A stretch of DNA of 64,000 bases from Pseudonocardia autotrophica (lineage in GTDB: Bacteria > Actinomycetota > Actinomycetes > Mycobacteriales > Pseudonocardiaceae): the NCBI RefSeq assembly GCF_003945385.1, contig NZ_AP018920.1, positions 4,588,001-4,652,000 on the forward strand, in the 5' to 3' direction. Below the pieces are notes generated by a model that made no database searches, was not told the origin of the DNA, and saw nothing but the letters and a program-made list of their open reading frames with translations. Position numbers and translations under genes: made by a program. The stretch's first letter is position 1. The number at the start of each line of letters is the position of its first letter. Shown in pieces: positions 24,626-31,720 of this stretch.

Positions 24626-26115
24626 GCTCGCCGGACCGGCCGGGCGCGGCCGGAGCGCGCTGGGTGCTGCACCTCGACATGGATGCGTTCTTCGCCGCCG
24701 TCGAGCAGCTGACCCGGCCCACCCTGGCCGACCGGCCGGTGCTGGTAGGCGGGGCGGGGCCGCGCGGCGTCGTCGCGGGGGCCAGCTACCAGGCGCGGGT
24801 GTTCGGGGCCCGCTCGGCGATGCCGATGGGGCAGGCGCGGCGGCGCTGCCCGCACGCGACCGTGCTGCCGCCCCGCTTCCCGCTGTACAAGGCGATCTCC
24901 GACGAGGTGATGGGCGTCCTCGCCGAGTTCTCGCCGGTGCTCGAACCCGTCTCGGTGGACGAGGCCTTCATCGAGCCCCCGGTACTGGCCGGCGCCTCCC
25001 CGGAGACGGTGCGCGAGTTCGGTACCCGGCTGCGTGCTGCGGTCCGGGAGCGGACCGGGCTGCCCGCGTCGGTCGGCGCCGGATCCGGCAAGCAGATCGC
25101 CAAGATCGCGTCCGAGCTGGCGAAGCCGGACGGATTGCGGGTCGTCGCGCACGCCGATCAGGACGACGTGCTGGGCCCGCTGCCGGTGCGCTCGCTGTGG
25201 GGCATCGGGCCGGTGTCCGGCGAGGCGCTGCGCCGGATCGGCATCGAGACGGTCGGCCAGCTCGCCGCGATGGACGGCCGCGAGGTCACCGGGGTGCTCG
25301 GCTCGGCGATGGGCACCGAGCTGCACCGCCTCGCCCGCGGGATCGACGACCGGCCGGTCGCCCCGCGCGGCGCCGCGAAACAGATCAGCGCCGAGACCAC
25401 GTTCGACACCGACCTGACCGCGATGTCCGCGGTGCACACGGCCGTCGAGTCGATCTGCGTTGCCGTGCACCGCAGGCTGGTCGCCGACGGCCGCGCCGCG
25501 CGCACGGTGACGGTCAAGGCCCGCACCGGGGACTTCGTGACCCACACCCGGTCGGAGACGACACCGTTCCCCAGCCGGGATCTCGCCACGCTCGTCGCGG
25601 TGGCCCGCCGGCTCACCGACACCGCGGTGGGTGAGGGAGGGGTGCGGCTGCTCGGGGTGTCGGTGTCGGGATTCGGCGACGAGCCGCCGCTGGCCCTGTT
25701 CGACGCGGTGCCCTCGGCACAGGGGTGGCGGGCGGCCCCGGCCGAACCGGCGGTCGCCGGGGTGCCGGGAACCGGGAGCCCGGCGGCGGTGAGCCCGGGA
25801 GCAGGAGACCCGGGGGCCGAGCTGCGGGGGCATGCCGGCGCACCGGTGGCCGTCGAGGAGCACGTGATCCCCCCGGCGACGGCCGAGGAGCGCCCCGACC
25901 CACCGGCCGACGACGCCGACCGGCCGTGGCGGGCCGGTGACGACGCCACCCATCCCGAGCACGGCCACGGCTGGGTACAGGGCGCCGGACACGGCCGGGT
26001 CACCGTCCGGTTCGAGACCGCGCTGACCGGCCCCGGTCGTACCCGCACGCTGGATGCCACCGATCCGCAGCTGACCCGTGCCGATCCGCTCCGGAGCTGG
26101 CGCCCGGCCGACTGA
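24622..26115 (+). CDS. dinB: DNA polymerase IV (Y family)
   Basis: 497 residues from GTG 24622, overlapping the upstream stop (GTGA). The palm carries both catalytic acidic motifs, HLDMDAFFAAVEQ (Asp19, Asp21) and VSVDEAFIEP (Asp113, Glu114). The helix-hairpin-helix SLWGIGPVSGEALRRIGIET and little-finger region follow. After about residue 370 a Pro/Ala-rich segment leads to a C-terminal extension (WRAGDDATHPEHGHGWVQGA) seen in actinobacterial DinB forms. It performs error-prone lesion bypass. A canonical C-terminal clamp-binding motif is not obvious. Confidence 0.94.
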   Translation: MSSPDRPGAAGARWVLHLDMDAFFAAVEQLTRPTLADRPVLVGGAGPRGVVAGASYQARVFGARSAMPMGQARRRCPHATVLPPRFPLYKAISDEVMGVLAEFSPVLEPVSVDEAFIEPPVLAGASPETVREFGTRLRAAVRERTGLPASVGAGSGKQIAKIASELAKPDGLRVVAHADQDDVLGPLPVRSLWGIGPVSGEALRRIGIETVGQLAAMDGREVTGVLGSAMGTELHRLARGIDDRPVAPRGAAKQISAETTFDTDLTAMSAVHTAVESICVAVHRRLVADGRAARTVTVKARTGDFVTHTRSETTPFPSRDLATLVAVARRLTDTAVGEGGVRLLGVSVSGFGDEPPLALFDAVPSAQGWRAAPAEPAVAGVPGTGSPAAVSPGAGDPGAELRGHAGAPVAVEEHVIPPATAEERPDPPADDADRPWRAGDDATHPEHGHGWVQGAGHGRVTVRFETALTGPGRTRTLDATDPQLTRADPLRSWRPAD

Positions 26116-26129
26116 CCGACTGACCGACT

Positions 26130-26171
26130 GGCCGACCGCCCGGGTCGGGTCTCAGCCGCCCGGGCCGGGTC
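26130..26171. repeat. 20-bp tandem duplication downstream of dinB
   Basis: Two head-to-tail copies of a GC-rich 20-bp unit (GCCCGGGTCGGGTCTC plus CAGC; the second differs by one base) fill the gap between convergent genes, preceded by repeated GACTGACC motifs. Confidence 0.6.
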
Positions 26172-26555
26172 TCAGCCGATCAGCGGACTGCGATGCGGCG
26201 GGGCGACCCGGGTGCCCGCGACGACCCGGACGTCGAGATCGGGGGCCGTGCGGGCGAGGCCGTCGAGCACCGCGATCAGTGCGACGTCCGCGGTCGGGTC
26301 CCCGGCCACCAGCAGCACCCCGTTCGCGGCGGGCCCACCCGCGGCCCATCCGGTGAGCCGGGCGACGCCGTCACGCGGGGAGATCCGCTCCACCCGCCAC
26401 GCCTCGGCGTAGAACAGGGCCACCGACTCGGGCTCGCCCGGGAAGGCGAAGACGGTGTCGGCCTCCGCGAGCAGATCCTCGCCCCCGGAGCCGACCGCAG
26501 GCCCGCCCTGCTCGGTGCCGAGTACGACCAGTGCGGGGCGCGGGTCGACGCTCAT
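26172..26555 (-). CDS. small riboswitch-controlled protein resembling the N-terminal half of a precorrin methyltransferase
   Basis: 127 residues from ATG 26555, with a strong GAGGAGGA ribosome site seven bases upstream. PALVVLGTEQGGP resembles the first strand of tetrapyrrole (SAM-dependent) methylases, and GVLLVAGDPTADVALIAVLD resembles their GDP-containing strand, but the second (C-terminal) domain is missing and the GxGPGDP signature is not intact. A cobalamin riboswitch sits directly upstream, and no other gene follows on this strand. It may be a truncated enzyme or a small protein with a new cobalt/corrinoid role. Confidence 0.6.
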   Translation of the reverse strand: MSVDPRPALVVLGTEQGGPAVGSGGEDLLAEADTVFAFPGEPESVALFYAEAWRVERISPRDGVARLTGWAAGGPAANGVLLVAGDPTADVALIAVLDGLARTAPDLDVRVVAGTRVAPPHRSPLIG

Positions 26556-26570
26556 CGCTATGTCCTCCTC

Positions 26571-26586
26571 GAGGGTCCGCGCCCTC
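26571..26586 (-). promoter_or_regulatory. expression-platform hairpin next to the ribosome site
   Basis: On the minus strand GAGGG, six bases, CCCTC form a short hairpin ending directly before the GAGGAGGA ribosome site of the small gene. It is the likely switching element of the riboswitch, acting on translation. Confidence 0.45.
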
Positions 26587-26604
26587 AACAGTGGAAACTC
26601 CTGC

Positions 26605-26749
26605 GACGACGGCCAGTCTCCTGGCTTCCGGATCGTCGCGCTCCCCCGCCTTCCCGCCCTTGCCGGGCAGTGGCTACGGGGTGGGGAGCGCTCCCCGATG
26701 ACAGTGGCGGGACCGCGCCGGACTCGCACCGGCTTCCTGCACCGTCGTC
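26605..26749 (-). ncRNA. cobalamin (B12) riboswitch aptamer
   Basis: Read on the minus strand the aptamer opens with P1 (GACGACGG, pairing with CCGTCGTC at the 3' end). It contains GGAAGCCGGTGCGAGTCCGG, then GGTCCCGCCACTGT, and the conserved B12 box GGAAGCCAGGAGACTGGCC near its end. These are the diagnostic elements of the AdoCbl-type riboswitch. It ends about 50 nt before the start codon of the 127-residue gene, so binding of cobalamin probably blocks translation. It is not placed ahead of the cobQ operon. Confidence 0.93.
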
Positions 26750-26845
26750 CCGGTCAGCCCATCACGTGCCGGTCGGGGGGTCAACAACGGGTGACGGTGA
26801 CGCCTGCCCGAGGGGTGGGGCCCCGCCCGGCCGGGGCCGGTCAGA

Positions 26846-27045
26846 CGCCGAACACACCCTGCCGGTTCGGCACCGAACACACCGCGCCCGTCCAGCACAG
26901 ATCACGCTGTACCGGTCAGGCGCCGATCACACCCTGCCGGCCCGGCGCCGACCGCACCGTGCCGGGCACACGCCGAACGCACCGTGCCGGGCACGCACCG
27001 AACGCACCGTGCCGGGCGCGCACCGAACGCACTGTGCCGGTGCGG
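26846..27045. repeat. 25-bp tandem repeat, eight copies
   Basis: Eight adjacent 25-bp units fill exactly 200 bp between the end of the siroheme synthase gene and the riboswitch. The core is CCGAACGCACCGTGCCGG; the four copies nearest the gene are nearly identical, and the distal ones have drifted. No spacers separate the units, so this is a minisatellite rather than CRISPR. On the minus strand it lies between a stop codon and the riboswitch promoter. Confidence 0.9.
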
Positions 27046-27049
27046 GCCG

Positions 27050-28270
27050 TCACGACCCGACGGGTGCCTCCAGACCTGCGACCGGGCCGATCACCACGAT
27101 CGCGGGCGGGTTGACGTCCTCCTCGGCGGCGACCCGCCCGGCCGTCTCCAGCGTCGCGCGCACCGTGCGCTGGATCCGGGTGGTGCCGTCCTGCACGATC
27201 AGCACCGGGGTCTGCGGGTCGCGGCCGTGCTCGACGAGGACCTCGGCGAACCGGGCGAGCCGCTCCACCGCCATCATCAGCACGATCGTGCCGGTCATCC
27301 GGCCGAGCGCGGCCCAGTCGGTGAGGCTGCGCGGATCCTCCGGGGCGACGTGCCCGGACACGACGACGATCTCGTGCGCCACCCCCCGGTGGGTCACCGG
27401 AGTACCGGCGACAGCGGGCGCGGCGAACGCGCTGGTGATGCCCGGGACGACGGTGACCGGCACCCCCGCCGCGGCGCAGGCCTGGACCTCCTCGAACCCG
27501 CGCCCGTAGACGAACGGGTCGCCGCCCTTGAGGCGCACCACGAACTTCCCGGCCCTGGCGTGCTCCACCAGCAGCTCGTTGATCTTCTCCTGGGCCATGG
27601 CACGGCCGTAGGGGATCTTGGAGGCGTCGATGACCTCGACATCGGGCGAGAGCTCGTCCATCAGGTCACGGGGACCGAGCCGGTCGGTGACGACGACCTG
27701 GGCCCGCGACAGCAGCCGACGCCCGCGAACGGTGATCAGCTCCGGGTCGCCCGGGCCACCACCGACCAGCGCGACGCCCGGCTGCGGCGGCTCGGCGTTC
27801 TCGTCGACGACGCCGGACTGCAACGCCTCGACCAGCGCCGTCCGGACCGCGGACGAGCGGCGGTGCGCGCCGCGGGCCAGCACGCCGACGGTCAGCCCGT
27901 CGTGCGCCCCGGTCGCCGGAGTGACGGCGGTGCCCCGCGAGCCGTCGTCGGCGCGGACGCAGAACACCCGATCCCGCTCCGCATCGGCGGTGACCGTCTC
28001 GTTCACCGCGGCGTCGTCGGTCGCGGCGATCACGTACCAGGCGCCGGTGAGATCACCCTCGGCGTAGCGGCGGGCGGTCCAGGTGATCTCACCGGCCGAG
28101 ACCATCCCCTCGACGGCCGGGGTGACCTCGGGGGACACCACCTCGACCAGCGCCCCGACCGCGATCAGCCGGGCGACCCGCCGCTGGGCGACCTGTCCTC
28201 CACCGACCACGACGACACGACGGCCGGACAGGTCCAGGCCGACCAGGTACTGCTCGTGCTGCGCGCTCAA
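27050..28270 (-). CDS. cysG: siroheme synthase / uroporphyrinogen-III C-methyltransferase fusion
   Basis: 406 residues from TTG 28270, which has GAGAGGA seven bases upstream. The N-terminal 150 residues are the precorrin-2 dehydrogenase domain (GRRVVVVGGGQVAQRRVARL). The rest is the SAM methyltransferase with VALVGGGPGDPELITVRG, YGRAMAQEKINELLVEHA, VVRLKGGDPFVYGRGFEEV and VVPGITSAFAAPA, all diagnostic for CobA/SUMT. It makes precorrin-2 and dehydrogenates it, feeding siroheme and cobalamin synthesis. The CysG ferrochelatase-region insert appears short, as in other actinobacterial fusions. Confidence 0.92.
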   Translation of the reverse strand: MSAQHEQYLVGLDLSGRRVVVVGGGQVAQRRVARLIAVGALVEVVSPEVTPAVEGMVSAGEITWTARRYAEGDLTGAWYVIAATDDAAVNETVTADAERDRVFCVRADDGSRGTAVTPATGAHDGLTVGVLARGAHRRSSAVRTALVEALQSGVVDENAEPPQPGVALVGGGPGDPELITVRGRRLLSRAQVVVTDRLGPRDLMDELSPDVEVIDASKIPYGRAMAQEKINELLVEHARAGKFVVRLKGGDPFVYGRGFEEVQACAAAGVPVTVVPGITSAFAAPAVAGTPVTHRGVAHEIVVVSGHVAPEDPRSLTDWAALGRMTGTIVLMMAVERLARFAEVLVEHGRDPQTPVLIVQDGTTRIQRTVRATLETAGRVAAEEDVNPPAIVVIGPVAGLEAPVGS

Positions 28271-29081
28271 CGACGTTCCTCTCCCGGCCGCGGTGTGCCC
28301 TCCCCGGCGCTGCCTACCGTTCCCGGGCGATGCCTGCCCGGTCCGGCGAGCCCCCGGCTCCCGTGCGACGGCGGCGGTCGAGGATAGCGACCGGAACGCC
28401 TCCGGGAGTCGCCGCAGAGGCCAAACCCACACCGGCGGGTGCCCTGCCGAGCCTCGGGCGCCGGCTCCGCGCAGCCCCGCCCCAGCAGCGGGCACGGGCA
28501 CGGGCACGGGCACGGGCACGGGCACGGGCACGGGCAGTGTTCGCACGGGTTCGCTGCGCTCGCACGGGGTCGGATCTCGTGCGAGCGCAGCGAACCCGTG
28601 CGGACGCCGTCGACCTGCCCAAACACAGCCAACCGGTGCGGACGCAGTCGACCGGTGCGGACGCTGCGACGCTGCACCGGCAGCCACCCGACACGGGGAG
28701 GCGCCCCACCACGGGACCGGCCACGCGACCGAGCATCGTTCGCACGGGTTCGCTGCATCCGCACGAAGTCCGACCCCGTGCGAACGCAACGAACCCGTGC
28801 GGATGGAGCGAGCCCATGCGGACGCGGCGAACCGTGCGCACGCGGCCCGCGACGAACCCACGCGTACGCAGCCGGCCTGCGTAAACGCAGCCGACCCGTG
28901 CGAACGCAGCCGACCCTGCGCCCCGGCAGCCACCCGGCACGGGGAGAAAGCCCTCGCCACGCGACCGGCCACGAGCCCGAGCACCGTTCGCACGGGATCA
29001 CCGCATCCGCACGAGATCCGACCCCGTGCGAACGCAACGAACCCGTGCGGACTCGGCGAACCCGTGCGGCTGCCGGGGGCG
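28271..29081. repeat. 811-bp gene-free region built of hairpin-forming repeats
   Basis: No protein-like ORF is supported here. From 28490 to 28536 there are nearly eight tandem GGGCAC hexamers. Three related hairpins follow, at 28542-28602, 28741-28801 and 28989-29049. The first has two perfectly complementary 25-base arms (starting CGCACGGGTTCGCTGC) around an 11-base loop; the other two carry three or more mismatches. Shared spacer text (GGCAGCCACCCG, then CACGGGGAG and CGACCGGCCACG) precedes hairpins two and three, so the real unit is about 200-250 bp. Apparent ORFs on both strands are translations of these repeats. Confidence 0.85.
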
Positions 29082-29603
29082 TCAGCCCGGGGCGGTGTCA
29101 GAGGACGGATCAGGGGCGGCGCCGGACGGCGCCATTCCCACCGCCAGCCGCGCCATCCGCATAGCCCGCGCCACCCGCGTAGCCCGCGCCAGCCGCGCCA
29201 CCGCCACGGTCGCGCCGGAGGCGGCGGTCTTGGGTACCACCAGCACCGCCCCGGGGCCCGCGGCCAGCAGCGCGGCGGCCTCGGCGACCGCGGGCGTTCC
29301 GGTGGCGGCGGCGACCCGGTCGCTCGGCGTCGGCACCACCACCGCGGCGAGCTGCTCCGCCGGGTATCCGCGCGGGGTCCGCGGTGCGACGGCCTGCAGC
29401 AGACCCGGCTCCGAGGTCCGCCGGTCGAGCGTCGCGACGACCGCGTGATCGAGATCGAGGCCGTGCTCGTCCGCCACCCGGCGCAGCAGCGCCCGCAGCG
29501 CGGCGGCCGACACCCCGGGCCGCATCCCGATCCCGAGTGCGAGCTCCGGTTGCGGCGCCGGACGCCCACCGGGCCGGCGCTCCGGCCCGGAACCGGTGGT
29601 CAC
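29082..29603 (-). CDS. CbiG C-terminal/CobE-like cobalamin biosynthesis protein
   Basis: 173 residues from GTG 29603, overlapping the cobB stop (GTGA). LALGIGMRPGVSAAALRALL, AVVATLDRRTSEPGLLQA, VPTPSDRVAAATGTPAVAEAAAL and VLVVPKTAASGATVAVARL match the CbiG C-terminal/CobE domain, which takes part in ring contraction and C-1/C-20 chemistry at the precorrin stage. The C-terminus degenerates into Ala/Arg/Met-rich repeats next to the adjoining repeat region. The N-terminal CbiG domain is absent. Confidence 0.85.
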   Translation of the reverse strand: MTTGSGPERRPGGRPAPQPELALGIGMRPGVSAAALRALLRRVADEHGLDLDHAVVATLDRRTSEPGLLQAVAPRTPRGYPAEQLAAVVVPTPSDRVAAATGTPAVAEAAALLAAGPGAVLVVPKTAASGATVAVARLARATRVARAMRMARLAVGMAPSGAAPDPSSDTAPG

Positions 29604-31096
29604 GCGCCTGCGACCAGGCGGGCGACCGAGTCCGGGTTGCCTGCCGGATGCGTGTGCAGGAACGAGGCGTGTACCCCGGCGACGACGTACCCCTCCGGCT
29701 CCGCGCCACGCCACGCCCAGGCCGGGGCCGAACCGGCGCGCGGGGTGACGGCACAACGGTGGAACTCGTGCGCACCCACCCGGGCCCCGGCCGGGAACAG
29801 CGGCGACGCCGACACCGCGACGGCCTCCCGGTAGCCGAGGGTCAACCGGTCGGTCATCGCGGCCGAGGCCTCGAGGACCCCGCACATCGGTGCCCCGTCG
29901 AGGTCCCGGCACAGGTAGAGCAGGCCCCCGCACTCCGCGTGCACCGGCGCACCGGACGCGGCCAGCCGCGCGACGGCCATCCGCAGCGACCGGTTCTCCC
30001 CCAGCGCGCCGACGTGCTCCTCCGGGAACCCGCCGGGCAGCACGAGCGCGGACGTCCCCTCCGGCAGGTCCGGATCGCGCAGCGGATCGACGACCGCCAC
30101 CTGCGCACCGGCCGCCTCGAGCAACTCGGCGTGCTCGGCGTACCCGAACCCGAACGCCGGGCCGCCGGCCAGCGCGACCACCGGCCGAGCGGGGGCCGGC
30201 ACCGCGCCGGTGGCGGCGATCCCGGCGTGCAGGTCCCGGATCGGGCCGCCGGACACCGGGCGGGCGGGAACCGGCGCCGCGCCGGTGGCTGCCGCGATCT
30301 CGGCGTGCAGGTCCCGGGCCAGGCCGCCGGACACCGGCCGAGCGGGAGCGGGCGCCGCACCGGTGACTGCGGCGATCTCGGCGTGCGGGTCCCAGACCGG
30401 GCCGTCGGGCAGCGGGCGGGCCAGCGCCAGCACCGCGTCGAGATCGACGTGCTCGGCGACCAGCCCGGCCATCGCGTCGACGGCGGCGGTCGCGGCGGCG
30501 CCGTGCTCGGCCGCGGTGATCAGGCCGAGGTGCCGCGACGGCACGGCGAGCTCGGCCCGGCGCGGTACCGCGCCGAGCACCGGCAGTCCGATCTCGTCGG
30601 CGGAGGCGCGCAGCACCTCCTCGTGCCGCGCCGACCCGACCCGGTTCAGGATCACCCCGGCCACCTCGACCGCCGGGTCGAACGACCGGAAGCCGTGCAG
30701 CAGCGCGGCCAGCGACCGGGACTGCCCGCGGACGTCCACCACCAGCAGCACCGGTGCGCCCAGCGCGGCCGCGACCTGCGCCGTCGAACCGGCACCGTCC
30801 GGGATGCGTCCGTCGAACAGCCCCATCACGCCCTCGACGACGGCGATGTCGGCGTCCCGGGAGCCGTGCCGGGCCAGCGGCGCGAGGCGCTCGGCGCCCT
30901 GCAGCACGACGTCGAGGTTCCGGCCCGGCCGTCCGGCCGCCAGCGAGTGGTAGCCGGGATCGATGTAGTCCGGGCCGACCTTGAACGGCGCGACCCGGGT
31001 GCCCCGGCTGCGCAGCGCGGCCATCAGGCCGGTGGAGACCGTCGTCTTCCCGCTCCCCGACGACGGCGCCGCCACCACCAGGGCGCGAGCATTCAC
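29600..31096 (-). CDS. cobB: cobyrinate a,c-diamide synthase
   Basis: 498 residues from GTG 31096, overlapping the cobO stop. It amidates the a and c side chains of (hydrogeno)byrinate with ATP and glutamine. The N-terminal P-loop is VVAAPSSGSGKTTVSTGLM, followed by PFKVGPDYIDPGYH; the C-terminal glutamine amidotransferase domain has LVLPGGFPEEH, a nucleophile Cys in HAECGGLLYLCRDLDG and a His in VGAHEFHRC. Between the domains (about residues 225-305) is a 26-residue tandem repeat not usually present. The enzyme is otherwise complete. Confidence 0.94.
   Translation of the reverse strand: MNARALVVAAPSSGSGKTTVSTGLMAALRSRGTRVAPFKVGPDYIDPGYHSLAAGRPGRNLDVVLQGAERLAPLARHGSRDADIAVVEGVMGLFDGRIPDGAGSTAQVAAALGAPVLLVVDVRGQSRSLAALLHGFRSFDPAVEVAGVILNRVGSARHEEVLRASADEIGLPVLGAVPRRAELAVPSRHLGLITAAEHGAAATAAVDAMAGLVAEHVDLDAVLALARPLPDGPVWDPHAEIAAVTGAAPAPARPVSGGLARDLHAEIAAATGAAPVPARPVSGGPIRDLHAGIAATGAVPAPARPVVALAGGPAFGFGYAEHAELLEAAGAQVAVVDPLRDPDLPEGTSALVLPGGFPEEHVGALGENRSLRMAVARLAASGAPVHAECGGLLYLCRDLDGAPMCGVLEASAAMTDRLTLGYREAVAVSASPLFPAGARVGAHEFHRCAVTPRAGSAPAWAWRGAEPEGYVVAGVHASFLHTHPAGNPDSVARLVAGA
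30186..30418. repeat. 78-bp tandem repeat encoding the CobB interdomain linker
   Basis: Three copies of a 78-bp unit, in frame, each encode a 26-residue segment of the type RDLHAEIAAATGAAPVPARP. Copies differ by a few substitutions. The period is a multiple of three, so expansion or loss keeps CobB intact. Confidence 0.85.
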
Positions 31097-31707
31097 CACT
31101 CGATCCCCCGCTGCCCCTTCTGGCCGGCGTCCATCGGGTGCGTGACCTTGGTCGTCTCCATCACCAGGTCGGCCGCGTCGATCAGCGCCTGCGGCGCGTC
31201 CCGGCCGGTGATGATCACGTGCTGGTGCCCCGGCCGGCCGGTCAGCTCGGCGACCACCTCGTCGACGTCGATCCAGCCCCACTTCAGCGGGTAGGTGAAC
31301 TCGTCGAGCACGTACAGGCCGTGCTGCTCGGCACGCAGCCGGCGGCGGATCTCGGCCCAGCCCTCGCGCGCGTCGTCGGCGTGGTCGGTCTCGGAGCCCT
31401 GCTTGCGGGACCAAGACCAGCCCGATCCCATCTTGTGCCACTCGACGGGACCACCCTCGCCGGTCTCGTCGTGCACCCGGCCGAGCGCGCGGAACGCCTC
31501 CTCCTCGCCGACCTTCCACTTGGCCGACTTCACGAACTGGAAGACCCCGATCGACCAGCCCTGGTTCCAGCCGCGCAGCGCCATCCCGAACGCCGCCGTC
31601 GACTTCCCCTTCATCACGCCGGTGTGCACCATCAGCAGCGGCCGGTTACGGCGCTGCCGGGTGGTCAGCCCGTCCTCGGGCGTGACACTCACCTGTCCCT
31701 GCGGCAC
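31093..31707 (-). CDS. cobO: cob(I)yrinic acid a,c-diamide adenosyltransferase
   Basis: 204 residues. It attaches the adenosyl group of ATP to cobalt in corrinoids. The P-loop is MVHTGVMKGKSTAAFGMALR, followed by GVFQFVKSAKWKVGEEEAF, LYVLDEFTYPLKWGWIDVD and HVIITGRDAP, all typical of CobO/CobA. The stop overlaps the cobB start, and the gene begins 13 bp after the chelatase gene. Confidence 0.95.
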   Translation of the reverse strand: MPQGQVSVTPEDGLTTRQRRNRPLLMVHTGVMKGKSTAAFGMALRGWNQGWSIGVFQFVKSAKWKVGEEEAFRALGRVHDETGEGGPVEWHKMGSGWSWSRKQGSETDHADDAREGWAEIRRRLRAEQHGLYVLDEFTYPLKWGWIDVDEVVAELTGRPGHQHVIITGRDAPQALIDAADLVMETTKVTHPMDAGQKGQRGIEW

Positions 31708-31720
31708 GGCGGGTCTCCTC

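Noticed and set aside
26846..27045. Possible CRISPR array from regular 25-bp periodicity
   Set aside because: The units adjoin each other without unique spacers, and no cas gene is in the window.
28300..29050. Long ORFs on both strands across the hairpin region, encoding Arg-rich proteins
   Set aside because: They are translations of the repeats (RVRCARTGSD-like text in several frames), lack domains and do not show third-position bias distinct from the other frames.
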